Positions 8,876-17,511 of a stretch of DNA of 64,000 nt are shown here, one piece after another (within the stretch, counting starts at the first letter, position 1; every line of letters starts with the position of its first letter). The translations under genes were made by a program, and so were the position numbers. The notes under the pieces are model-generated. The model ran no database searches. It had not been told where the DNA came from and was given only the letters and a program-made list of their open reading frames with translations. Source of the DNA: CAYRYU01 sp964428355 (lineage in GTDB: Bacteria > Muiribacteriota > Ozemobacteria > Ozemobacterales > Ozemobacteraceae); contig CAYRYU010000028.1 in assembly GCA_964428355.1 (NCBI GenBank), positions 8,859-72,858 on the forward strand, read 5' to 3'.

Positions 8876-9982
8876 ATGATCCCCCGATTTCTTCCGTTCT
8901 ACACAATGCCCCGGCGGCCTTTTCTTTGCCCTCTTCGGAACATTTTCACCACCACTCTGGTCATCCTTGCGGTTTCGATCTGCTATCCTTCGGGAGCCCT
9001 CGCAATGTCGGAAAAGGGTCAGCTCCTTCTCGATCAATTGAAGAGGAGATTCGAACCATCCGTGGCTCCCAACGCCAACGAAGGGGAAACTTCCGAGCTG
9101 ATCTCTCCTCCGCCCCTTCTCGCCCCCCCACCGGAAATGGGAAAGGGATCTCCGGACCCGAACCCGAGTGAATCCGGTTCCTCCCTCGACGTTTCCGGAG
9201 CCGCGGCTTCCGAGTTCGAGGAAAAGAGTGAAAGAAAGAGCTCCCTCCAGGATCGGGAAAAGGGAAAGAAAAAGCGCGGACGAAAGGGGAAAGACGCCTC
9301 CGCACCGAAGGAACCTGACTCCGAAAAGAATGTCGGCGAAAAGGTTCCCCCGGGCAAAGAAATCACCTCTGGAAAAGGGAAGAAAACCCGTGACGGCGGA
9401 AGATCGCCAAAAGGCGGCAAGGACGATGTCGCACCAAAAAGTGATTTCGCGGAACGGATCGCGAGGATAAAAAGGGAGCATTCCCTCTCCCATGGAAGCG
9501 GGGCACCTTCTGAGGAAGGGGGTCTCATTTCCCCTCCCAATCCACCGTGGCTGGGTTCACCCTCCCGTCAGGAGAAAGACGAGTCGGGAATCCCCCCGAA
9601 ATCGAAACCGGAGCTTCCCTCGGGAAAACAACCTGAAGTGGAACCGTCAGGTGATTCTGGAAATCCCGCCGATGACAACCCTGCCCCGGTGGTTCCCGCC
9701 TCCGGGAAGAAAGTCGGGGAGTATCGCTCGTTCGCTGAGATAACGGACGAGGAGTTGATCCAGTATGCCAGGGAACACCTCTGGCCCGCGGAAAAGGCGC
9801 GAAAGCACAACCCCCCACCGACGCCTCCCTACCGCCCCAAGAAGCGGAAATCGACCGATGAGAAAGCCTCTGCCAAGGAAGACTCCCAGGGGAAGAAATC
9901 CTCTGCCAAACCCGCATCCGACAAGAAATCCCAGACCGGCACGCAAAATCCGAAAAAAAAGTCCCGGAAGTCCGGAAAGTAG
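8876..9982 (+). CDS. Low-complexity Lys/Ser/Pro/Gly-rich exported protein
   Basis: 368-residue protein with an N-terminal hydrophobic segment (IFTTTLVILAVSICYPSGALA, about 23-43) that looks like a signal peptide or anchor. The rest is highly charged, disordered, basic-acidic mixed sequence ending in a Lys/Ser-rich tail. The phrase LISPP occurs twice (near 77 and 221), each time followed by a Pro-rich stretch. A short ordered segment, YRSFAEITDEELIQYAREHLWPAEKA, lies near 280-305. No family recognised. It follows the RlpA-like gene by 6 bases. The ATG at 8876 relies on a GGAGG about 16 bases upstream, so the exact start is uncertain. Confidence 0.6.
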   Translation: MIPRFLPFYTMPRRPFLCPLRNIFTTTLVILAVSICYPSGALAMSEKGQLLLDQLKRRFEPSVAPNANEGETSELISPPPLLAPPPEMGKGSPDPNPSESGSSLDVSGAAASEFEEKSERKSSLQDREKGKKKRGRKGKDASAPKEPDSEKNVGEKVPPGKEITSGKGKKTRDGGRSPKGGKDDVAPKSDFAERIARIKREHSLSHGSGAPSEEGGLISPPNPPWLGSPSRQEKDESGIPPKSKPELPSGKQPEVEPSGDSGNPADDNPAPVVPASGKKVGEYRSFAEITDEELIQYAREHLWPAEKARKHNPPPTPPYRPKKRKSTDEKASAKEDSQGKKSSAKPASDKKSQTGTQNPKKKSRKSGK

Positions 9983-10035
9983 GCTGACCACTCTGGTTCA
10001 GAATCCCGGCCGGGTTTTCTGGTATTCCGGCCGGG

Positions 10036-13000
10036 TCAGGGGATCTCGAACACCTCGACCGATTTCATCTTTCCCTTGACCGTGATCTCCCCGTGGGACT
10101 TCGCTCCGCGGATCCCTGAAAGAAGGGCCATCGTTGAGCCTTCCACGAGGACTTCCCCCCCGGGGTTTCCCAAACCGTGCTCCCCGCGAGGTCCTTCCTC
10201 TGGTGGCAGGGCGGACTTCTGACCCATGGCTTGGAGCCTAGCAGCCTGGTTGACGGTATCGCCGATCACGGTGAAATCGAGATGGACCTGCCTGGCACCA
10301 AGGATCCCGGCCAGAACCGGGCCCGTTGCGATCCCGGCAAAGACCTTCCGCCGGATCCTTCCGAACGAATCCCTGACGGACAGGGCTGTCCGGAGCGCCG
10401 CCCGAGCGGCGTTGGGCCCTCCTCCATGCTTCCCGTGGTCGAAGAACATCAGGACCTTTGGTCCGATCACCTTGTCGATGACGCCGCCAAACTCGCCGGC
10501 CGCATCCGAACAGCTTCGGAGGTGTTCGTCAAGATGGGCGACCACCAGTTCGGGGAGGTCTGGGGCTTCCTTCTCCTCCGCTGGAAACAGCTCGAAACCC
10601 GAAAAGAGGATCGTCATCGGGCGGAGTTCGCCCTCGAGCGCTTTCTGGAAGGCCTCCTTGTCGCCGACGATGCTCATCACCGCTGAAGAGACGAACTTGC
10701 CCAATAGCCTCCCCTCCTCCAGACCGCAGGCCATACGGTTGAAAGCCCGTGCCAGGGAGCCGAACTCGTCCCCCCTTTCCTCCGAAATCCGCCTGGTGAA
10801 GTCACCTCCGGCGATCCGTCGGAGCTCGGCTCCGAGAACGGCCAGTGGACCGGTGCTGAAGCGGTAGAGGAACCACGCGATCAGGAAAGCGGTTCCGGCG
10901 AGAAGGAGGGTTATCCTCTGCCCGTCCTCGACGAGCTTTTCCTTGGCGCGGATCTCCCCTTGCAAAGGCATCATCCCTCCGAGAAGGTAGAGGTTGCAGT
11001 CCTTGCCTGGAAGTGTCTGCATGAGCCAGGGGGAACCCTCCATCAGGACCGTCGTCCGCTGCGGTTGCATCGATTTCCGGGTCCGGGAAAAGAGGTCCCA
11101 CATAGGGAGGGGCAACGGCATTTTGGAAGAGTAGAAATCGTCCTGAAGCTCTCCCTTCCGGACTGCGCAAAATTCGATGTTCTCCCCAACCTGGGACCGG
11201 TTGCGCGACAGATGCCTGAGGAAAAGATCCTGGATGTTGAAATCGCTCCAGGCAACCAGGGCGATGACCTTCACCACGCCTCTGATGAGTATCGGAGCGA
11301 TCCGGAAGATGATGAGCGAATATGATGTCTGGGCAACCACCAGGTCCTCGGGATTGCCGACCATCAGGTAATATGCCTCATCGCCAAGGATCCCCCGAAA
11401 GAAGTTGGTGACGAATTCCCCCGAGATTTCCTCCTTCAGCTTCGACATGTCCAGCCCTCCGGATGAACCCGTGGAATCCTTCTTCAATCCTGGGTTCATC
11501 CTTGAAAGCAGGGCGTCAAGGAACGGCCCGACGACTTTTCCCAGCGCAGCCTGGTCTCCCCCGACATCCTTCACCCAACCTTCCAGGCGTTTCTCGTCCG
11601 ATCTGAGGAAGGTGAACAAGCCGCCTTTGGTTCCGGTGAAAGGTTCGATATGGGTACAGGCTTTCACCAGGGCGACCATGGTCCTTTCCAGGAACTCCCC
11701 GGAATGGGAGGGGAAAGACGGTTGCTGGTTTCCGGCCTTCAGGCAGGTTTCCTCGATCTTCCAAAGATTGAGGGCATTTCCCTGTCCGACCCGGTCCTCG
11801 ATCCTCTGAAGGGACTTCGAAAGCGCTTCCTGGGACCGGCGGCTGGTCATTTCGAGGTTTTCCTCGAGGGCCTGCTGTGTCAGGAACCGGGCGGCAGCTC
11901 CAGGGAGGCTCACCGCGGAAATCATGCAGAGCAAAACGACCGGCCCGACGCCGAGGGGTTTACCCTTTCGGAGCCACTCCCGGTGGATGATGCCCTTTAT
12001 CCCTGCAATGAAAAGGAGGAAGCCGCCGAGAAGGGAGAACGACTCTACCAGGGTTAGAGGCGGATAGGCTGGGAGGGGGACGGAGGCCAGGATCCGCCAA
12101 TCCCCTGCGCAGGGCACCGGCTTAACTCCGAACCATCTGGACCGGCTCACCCATTCCCCTTCCCCCCTTTCATCGACGGCCATTTCCAAAGCCCGGTTGA
12201 GGACATCGGGATTCCTGGTGAAGAATTCCGAAAGGACCGGTTTCATTCCGCCCGATCTCGGCAGGAAAGCAACATCGGGCTGGCCTGGAAAGAGCCGGGC
12301 GATCAACAGGCGGAAGACCGAGGGGTCGTCGAAACCTTCGAGATCGACGAAGGTGCCGACCATGGCGGATCTCGCATCCCGATCATTGAACAGCCAGAAA
12401 AGGATCCTGGTCTTGCCGACCTGGTGGGCAACCAACATGCTGCCCTCGCTCTTCTTGGAAATTCCTCCCTGGATCCGGTTCAGCTGTGCCGCCCGAAGAG
12501 GGAATCCGAAGGCTTTCCTCAAAACCTGGTCTTCTCCGGCCCCCGCAGGCTGGACCATGAGCCGGGTCAGGGTTCTGGCCGCCTCTTCGCAACCCGGGAA
12601 AGGCTTCCCGGTTTGGAAGATGATCTCCAGCGAATTGGGGCAGGACACCGCGAGTTCGATACGGGACAAAAGCCGGAAAGAAGCTTTCAAGCCCGATGAC
12701 TCGATCGCCCTCAGGATTGCGGCATCGACAGTGGCGGGAACGAGGGATTCCCACAGCGGCCTCGTGAACCCCCTTCGGCCTGCCACCCAGAGGAAGTGGG
12801 GCGGAAGATGAGGCCCCAGCTCGGATTGGAACCTTCCCGCGAGACCGGATTCAAGGCTTTCTCCCGAGAACCGTCCTCCTTCCGTCAGCTCGGTGGCGGT
12901 GCGCTGGAATCCTGCCAGGAGGCGGCGGAGCTGGACATCCCATGTGCTGCCGATTTCGGCTTCGGCCAGAAACTCCCTTGCCTTGTCGAAAACCTCCCCG

Positions 13001-13119
13001 CGGTCCCGGTCGGCGGTGGCCTCCCGGGAAAGGAGCCATTCGGCCAGGAAAAGGAGGAATGGAGCACAGAACAGGACTGTCAAAGCGAGCGGACGAAAGA
13101 TTGAGCGAAGGCGGTTCAT
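10036..13119 (-). CDS. Four-TM class III nucleotide cyclase, C2-like half (metal site lost)
   Basis: 1027-residue membrane protein ordered as TM1 (about 9-30), ectodomain, TM2-TM3 (about 360-420), second ectodomain, TM4 (about 730-750), HAMP, then a class III cyclase domain (about 832-1020). The cyclase domain keeps the adenine-side Lys883 (DKVIG), Thr950 (FTVIG) and the transition-state pair Asn957 and Arg961 (VNQAAR). Both metal-binding Asp residues are missing: FTDI has become FSGF (Gly841) and IGDA has become IGPK (Pro887). Alone it should be inactive. The start ATG overlaps the stop of the upstream cyclase as ATGA (13116-13119) with GGAGG directly before it, so translation is probably coupled. 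The upstream partner has the reciprocal defects. Confidence 0.9.
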   Translation of the reverse strand: MNRLRSIFRPLALTVLFCAPFLLFLAEWLLSREATADRDRGEVFDKAREFLAEAEIGSTWDVQLRRLLAGFQRTATELTEGGRFSGESLESGLAGRFQSELGPHLPPHFLWVAGRRGFTRPLWESLVPATVDAAILRAIESSGLKASFRLLSRIELAVSCPNSLEIIFQTGKPFPGCEEAARTLTRLMVQPAGAGEDQVLRKAFGFPLRAAQLNRIQGGISKKSEGSMLVAHQVGKTRILFWLFNDRDARSAMVGTFVDLEGFDDPSVFRLLIARLFPGQPDVAFLPRSGGMKPVLSEFFTRNPDVLNRALEMAVDERGEGEWVSRSRWFGVKPVPCAGDWRILASVPLPAYPPLTLVESFSLLGGFLLFIAGIKGIIHREWLRKGKPLGVGPVVLLCMISAVSLPGAAARFLTQQALEENLEMTSRRSQEALSKSLQRIEDRVGQGNALNLWKIEETCLKAGNQQPSFPSHSGEFLERTMVALVKACTHIEPFTGTKGGLFTFLRSDEKRLEGWVKDVGGDQAALGKVVGPFLDALLSRMNPGLKKDSTGSSGGLDMSKLKEEISGEFVTNFFRGILGDEAYYLMVGNPEDLVVAQTSYSLIIFRIAPILIRGVVKVIALVAWSDFNIQDLFLRHLSRNRSQVGENIEFCAVRKGELQDDFYSSKMPLPLPMWDLFSRTRKSMQPQRTTVLMEGSPWLMQTLPGKDCNLYLLGGMMPLQGEIRAKEKLVEDGQRITLLLAGTAFLIAWFLYRFSTGPLAVLGAELRRIAGGDFTRRISEERGDEFGSLARAFNRMACGLEEGRLLGKFVSSAVMSIVGDKEAFQKALEGELRPMTILFSGFELFPAEEKEAPDLPELVVAHLDEHLRSCSDAAGEFGGVIDKVIGPKVLMFFDHGKHGGGPNAARAALRTALSVRDSFGRIRRKVFAGIATGPVLAGILGARQVHLDFTVIGDTVNQAARLQAMGQKSALPPEEGPRGEHGLGNPGGEVLVEGSTMALLSGIRGAKSHGEITVKGKMKSVEVFEIP

Positions 13120-16100
13120 TCCTCCGCCACCTCGTAGAAAGGCGTTCCTGCGAGGCGATTGGCGCGGGTTTCGGGGCAAAGCGCCCGAACCGCCTCCGAG
13201 ACGATGATCCGGGTCCCACGACCTGCGCGGGATGCGCTTTCCAGTTTCTCCGCCGAATCCCTGGGCTTCCCGATGAAAGAGTATTCGAGCCGCTCTTCCG
13301 AGCCGAAGGAACAGATGAGGAGTTCCCCCACCTCGATTCCGATTCCCATCCTGTAGGCGAACAGCCCGGACCGTTTACGCTCCTCGATGATCGCCCTCTG
13401 CCTGATGAGCATTTCCCTTGCGGCCCGGATCGCACACCCAACCGCCTTGGCGGGATCCGGTGAAAGGAAGATTCCCACGATTGCATCCCCGATGAACTTG
13501 TCTACGAGGCCCTGATTCTCGCTGATTGCGGAACTCATAGCCTCCAGGTGGCTGTTGAGCATCTCGACTACTTTTCGCGGAGGGTTGGATTCGGTGATCG
13601 TGGTGAATCCACGGATGTCCGAAGCCAGGACCACCCCGGTCTCCCTTCGGGCCTCCCGGTGGATGTCAGACTGTTTCCTGATGGTCACATCGAGTGCCTG
13701 CGAGACGAACTTTCCCAGGTCACTCCGCCTTTCGAGGCCTTCCGCCATCCGGTTGAATTCCTTGGCGGTCTCTCCCAGCTCATCGTCGCGCTCGAGGGGG
13801 ACCCGGGCGGAGAAGTTCCCGGAGAGTATAGTTTCCATGGCTCTCTCCAAGCCCGAAAGAGGGGCCAGGAAAAACCTGGAAAGACCACGGCCGAGAAACA
13901 GTATCCCCAGGAACATCAGGGCCGCGGCGATTCGCAGGGCAAGATATCGGTCCCGGGCCCAATTCCGGGCAGGAGCAAGGTCGGCCGTGGTCGCGAGGGC
14001 AAGGGTGCGGATGTTGCGGCCCGAATACCCCACGAACCCAAGCCCGTGTTTCAGGAGAAGCGGACGGGAACGGTTTGCCGCCGTCTGCGAAAGCACCCTT
14101 CCGAATGACTTTCCAACTTCCGTGTCCAGGATTTCCCTGGGTCGGATGAAGCTTCGCCTGCCGTGCCGGGCATCGAGAAGCATTCCGAGCATCATTCCGG
14201 GGCTCCTTCGGGAAAGCCAGGAGATTCGCTTAGAGGCAAGCTCGAAAAGGGCGAGATCGGCCCTGCCCCTGAATATCACAGCCGCGATCAGGTGGCCGTC
14301 AGGACCTGCGACCAGATCCATTACCTGGAAGAACTGGCTTTCACCGATCGAGAAATGGAATCCTTTTCCCCGAAGGTTGGAGATGTTCGCACAGAGGTCC
14401 GAATCGATCTGCTTGTAGGCGAAGAAACTCTCCCGCTGCTCCGCCGAGAGAACCTTCGAAGCCGATGCAAAAGAACCCGGTTCCAAAAAATCGAAGCTGC
14501 CGTACGCCAGGGGGAGAATGAATTCGAGAGGTGGAAATCTCCTGTCGCATCTTGGAGAACCGCCCTTCCCCCCCCCGGGAATCCACGCAAAATGGGGCTT
14601 CCCAAATGGAAAAACCATGATCGATTCGAGGGGAACTCCCCTTCGCGCGAAATCCCGGCTCCCATCAAGTATCGCGGGGCTGTCCACCGCCGACTCGACG
14701 GATAGGAGCGCCTGGACGAACGCCGATGAAGAGATCATTTTCCGGGAAAGCTCGGTGAAGATCGTAAGCTGGCGCGCCCCCTCGAACTCGATCCCCTCCA
14801 GTTTCGAAACGGCATCCGCCAAGCTACCCGAGATCCTCCGCTCGAGGCCGGTCTCGATGAAGTAGCTCCCTATCGCGTAGGCTGCCGAGAGTGGAATTCC
14901 TGCCGCAAGGACCAGCAGGGCAGGAACCCACAAACTGAGGGGAAGACGGGGCATTTCCCTGGACAGGAGGAACACGAGAGCGGGAAAGATCCAGAATGCC
15001 GCCCAGGCCATCAGGGCAACCGTGCCGAACCGGGCCACGCTTTTTCCATGCGGATTGGGGCCTGTCACCCACAGCTCGTAGGGGGCTTCCTTGCCAAGGG
15101 GGGCCCGGTAGAAATAGTCCCCGGCATTTACCGCCTGGCCAAGTGAAGCGATCCCGGTGAAAACCGAATGGGGAACCCTTCCGTCGAGAAGGGAGGAGAA
15201 AAAGGAGTAATCGATCTTTCCAGGCATTTTCAGAATCCTGAGAGACCCGCTGGCGGGAGAAAGCGGAACCAGGATGGGCTTGAAACGCCCCTCACCACGG
15301 TGGACGAACCGCCGAAGGTTGTGCCGGAGCAGAGCTGCGCGGGGAATCCGCTTCGGAAGGACAACCGCGAACCCGGCAACAGGGCGCCTTCCCTCCAGGA
15401 CGATGCTCCATGCGAACCTGGCGGGTCGCCCCTCGAAGACCACGGAAACCGGCCTTCCGCTATTGTGGAATGCGAGAACATCAGGTGTGATCAACGTTCC
15501 AAGGAGCCGGCCAAGCAGTTTCGATGTTTTCGGGCTTCCATCGGATCTGACGGATCCCTCTCCTGCAGGTGCCGCAGGCGAGTGTTTCGGGGTCCCCTCC
15601 CCTCCGGTTCCCGCAGGCGAGTGTTTCGGGGTCCCGCTCCGGAAAACCTGCGTCAGGATCGAGCCCATCAGCTTCGTCCCGGATTTCTCCAGCCCAGGCC
15701 CCGAGATCGGGATCGTCTCGTCCCCCGAACCGATTCTGAAAGCGAACAGGCGAATCGGACGGGGGAAGATACGGGGATCGAAAGCCCTATCCGCCAGCCG
15801 GCGGAAGGAACCGCCTGTCAGCGCATCTATCCCCTGGGAGGAAATGAGCTTCCTGAGGGTCGAATTGAGGCGGGTTGCCGATTCCCGGATGAGCGAACTC
15901 TCCGTCAGGTTCGCCCTGAACTCCTCCGCCCGGCCCTCGATCTGGCGTTCCCAGTCCTCGAGGTCCATTCGGAGGTCACGGTTATTCTTCCATTCCTCCC
16001 AGAATCCTATGATGAGGCAGAGGATAAAGGAGAGGATCGCGGGAAGGAACAACGGAACAAGCCGCTTCCCACGGGAAAGGATGAAAGGAAGGACCTGTCG

Positions 16101-16286
16101 CCCATGGAGGGCGACGTGTCGGGGACGCCTGAGTCCCGTTTTCCCCTGGATGGGGAAGCTTTTCGGGACCTGTCGCCCATGGAGGGCGACGTGTCCCGTT
16201 TTCCCCTGGATGGGGAAGCTTTTCGGGACCTGTCCCGAAACGCCCGAGATCGGAACCTCGGAGGATGAGCCATCCCCTCTTCCCAA
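13116..16286 (-). CDS. Four-TM class III nucleotide cyclase, C1-like half (transition-state residues lost)
   Basis: 1056-residue protein with the same layout as its downstream neighbour: TM1 (about 75-97), ectodomain, TM2-TM3 (about 430-485), second ectodomain, TM4 and HAMP (about 770-840), then a cyclase domain (about 880-1050). Both metal-binding aspartates are intact (Asp890 in SDIRGFT, Asp934 in IGDAIV), with Lys930. The usual VNLAAR motif reads RDSAEK, so the Asn and Arg that stabilise the transition state have become Asp1010 and Lys1014. The start is TTG at 16286, five bases after GGAGGG. The first 65 residues are encoded by palindromic tandem repeats, and residues about 217-242 by two copies of another palindromic element. 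Middle gene of a TPR-cyclase-cyclase operon. Confidence 0.9.
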   Translation of the reverse strand: MGRGDGSSSEVPISGVSGQVPKSFPIQGKTGHVALHGRQVPKSFPIQGKTGLRRPRHVALHGRQVLPFILSRGKRLVPLFLPAILSFILCLIIGFWEEWKNNRDLRMDLEDWERQIEGRAEEFRANLTESSLIRESATRLNSTLRKLISSQGIDALTGGSFRRLADRAFDPRIFPRPIRLFAFRIGSGDETIPISGPGLEKSGTKLMGSILTQVFRSGTPKHSPAGTGGEGTPKHSPAAPAGEGSVRSDGSPKTSKLLGRLLGTLITPDVLAFHNSGRPVSVVFEGRPARFAWSIVLEGRRPVAGFAVVLPKRIPRAALLRHNLRRFVHRGEGRFKPILVPLSPASGSLRILKMPGKIDYSFFSSLLDGRVPHSVFTGIASLGQAVNAGDYFYRAPLGKEAPYELWVTGPNPHGKSVARFGTVALMAWAAFWIFPALVFLLSREMPRLPLSLWVPALLVLAAGIPLSAAYAIGSYFIETGLERRISGSLADAVSKLEGIEFEGARQLTIFTELSRKMISSSAFVQALLSVESAVDSPAILDGSRDFARRGVPLESIMVFPFGKPHFAWIPGGGKGGSPRCDRRFPPLEFILPLAYGSFDFLEPGSFASASKVLSAEQRESFFAYKQIDSDLCANISNLRGKGFHFSIGESQFFQVMDLVAGPDGHLIAAVIFRGRADLALFELASKRISWLSRRSPGMMLGMLLDARHGRRSFIRPREILDTEVGKSFGRVLSQTAANRSRPLLLKHGLGFVGYSGRNIRTLALATTADLAPARNWARDRYLALRIAAALMFLGILFLGRGLSRFFLAPLSGLERAMETILSGNFSARVPLERDDELGETAKEFNRMAEGLERRSDLGKFVSQALDVTIRKQSDIHREARRETGVVLASDIRGFTTITESNPPRKVVEMLNSHLEAMSSAISENQGLVDKFIGDAIVGIFLSPDPAKAVGCAIRAAREMLIRQRAIIEERKRSGLFAYRMGIGIEVGELLICSFGSEERLEYSFIGKPRDSAEKLESASRAGRGTRIIVSEAVRALCPETRANRLAGTPFYEVAEE
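15563..15635. repeat. Two tandem copies of a palindromic element inside the C1-like cyclase gene
   Basis: Copies at 15563-15596 and 15602-15635, 39 bases (13 codons) apart, so the frame is kept. Both contain CGCAGGCGAGTGTTTCGGGG. The element lies antisense to the gene and encodes GTPKHSPA-type linker peptides in the first ectodomain. Similar copies occur at 33881, 53691 and 59869. Confidence 0.8.
16091..16235. repeat. Tandem repeat with two palindromes at the 5' end of the C1-like cyclase gene
   Basis: GGACCTGTCGCCCATGGAGG begins units at 16091 and 16166, and a partial third begins at 16226. The steps are 75 and 60 bases, both multiples of three. Each full unit holds two hairpins, GTCGCCC-ATGGA-GGGCGAC and TTCCCC-TGGAT-GGGGAA. 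In the gene they encode repeated VPKSFPIQGKTG and HVALHGRQ peptides ahead of TM1. Confidence 0.85.
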
Positions 16287-16325
16287 AAAAACCCTCCGGA
16301 AAGGTTTCCGGTGCCGCGGAGCGGC

Positions 16326-17348
16326 CTATTTCATCCCGGCGAGCTTCTGTTTCGCCTGGGCGTTGTTAGGATCCATTTGAAGAGCCCTGTGAAGGAGTGC
16401 CTTCACTTCCTTGCCGGCCTTCACCCCGCCGATCTCCTCCGCGAGCAAAAGGAGAATCTGGACGTGCAGAGGATCGTAAGAGCCTCTGATCTTGCGGTCG
16501 GCGAGGATGGCGGATGCCTTTTTCTGATCGATCTGATGAACCAGATCCGGAGCGATCGATTGGATGTAGGAGATCTCCTGGTTGGCGGCCTTGTTGCCGG
16601 GCTCGAACCTCAGCGACTGGACGTAACAGGCAAGAGCGGCTTCGAGATCGCTTTTCTCGATCTGGATGAAGCCGACCCCACGAAGCGCCGCGGCGAAATC
16701 GGCGGGGTTGTCAGCGAGTTCCAGAGCCCGGAGGTAGGTGACGAGGATCTGGGCGCGCTCGGGGGGATTGGGTTGGTTGGCCAGCATGAAGCCCCTTTCG
16801 ACATGGAAAGCGGCACGGACCGGATCCCAGTTGATGGCTTTCTGGAGGTAGCCGAGAGCTTCCTCGGGCTTTCCCTGCTGGAAGGCTATCATCGACAGGA
16901 AGTAAAAACCATCGGCGATCGGTTGGGGCAACCAGACGACCTCGACTCCCTTTCTTCCCTGTTTCGCGAGGGTGTATTCGTAGAGCTTTTTCCCCATCGC
17001 GGTCGAAAAGGTCTTGAACTCCTTGGTGGGGGTATCGACGAACTTTTCGTTTCCGATGATCATATCGAGGGCGATCTTTTTTGCTTCCTCGAGATACCCA
17101 CCCTTCATTCTTTCCATGATTGTGATCATCATCTGGTTGGTTAGGACGATCGGATCGGCGGCTCCTGGGGTCTGGGGCTGCTTCGATGCCGGAGTGACCG
17201 GAGCCTGGGAAGGTTGGGGCGCGGGTTTGGCGGAAACGACGGGTTTTGGCTTCGTTCCCGATGGCTTGGGGGCCGGTGTCTGGGCGGAACCCACTGAAAC
17301 CGACAGTATGAGGAGAAGAGAGATGAAAAAAAGGCCGATACGGCGCAT
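16326..17348 (-). CDS. Exported TPR protein, first gene of the cyclase operon
   Basis: 340-residue protein with a signal peptide (MRRIGLFFISLLLILSVSVGSAQ, cut near 22) and a Pro/Ala/Lys-rich linker to about residue 65. A helical region with tetratricopeptide-type repeats follows. Recognisable units are FYFLSMIAFQQGKPEEALGY, the region around RGVGFIQIEKSDLEAALACY, and the last one ending HRALQMDPNNAQAKQKL. It is probably a periplasmic protein-protein scaffold. It sits 40 bases upstream of the two coupled cyclase genes and may contact their ectodomains; that is inference from context. The open frame extends to 17786, but the ATG at 17348 begins the signal peptide and has a G-rich site upstream. 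Confidence 0.8.
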   Translation of the reverse strand: MRRIGLFFISLLLILSVSVGSAQTPAPKPSGTKPKPVVSAKPAPQPSQAPVTPASKQPQTPGAADPIVLTNQMMITIMERMKGGYLEEAKKIALDMIIGNEKFVDTPTKEFKTFSTAMGKKLYEYTLAKQGRKGVEVVWLPQPIADGFYFLSMIAFQQGKPEEALGYLQKAINWDPVRAAFHVERGFMLANQPNPPERAQILVTYLRALELADNPADFAAALRGVGFIQIEKSDLEAALACYVQSLRFEPGNKAANQEISYIQSIAPDLVHQIDQKKASAILADRKIRGSYDPLHVQILLLLAEEIGGVKAGKEVKALLHRALQMDPNNAQAKQKLAGMK

Positions 17349-17511
17349 AGAATCCCCCACTGGTGAGATAGAATCGGACGGTTCGGGCAATGATACCTCC
17401 CTCCCGCCCAAATGGCAAATTCCCGGGCTTCTCCGGGATCGAGAATTGACGCCTTTTCTCCGGAGGCATATATTGGAAACCCGAAATCGTCGGTTTGGAA
17501 GGAGTGCTGAA

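Noticed and set aside
9995..10037. Repeated CCGGCCGGG motif after the low-complexity gene as a terminator
   Set aside because: The palindrome has no loop and no proper stem-loop/T-tract structure; left unassigned.
10036..13119. C2-like cyclase as a decaying pseudogene
   Set aside because: The frame is intact over 1027 codons, the transition-state and purine-site residues are all kept, and it is coupled to a partner with the opposite losses. Selection rather than decay is the simpler reading.
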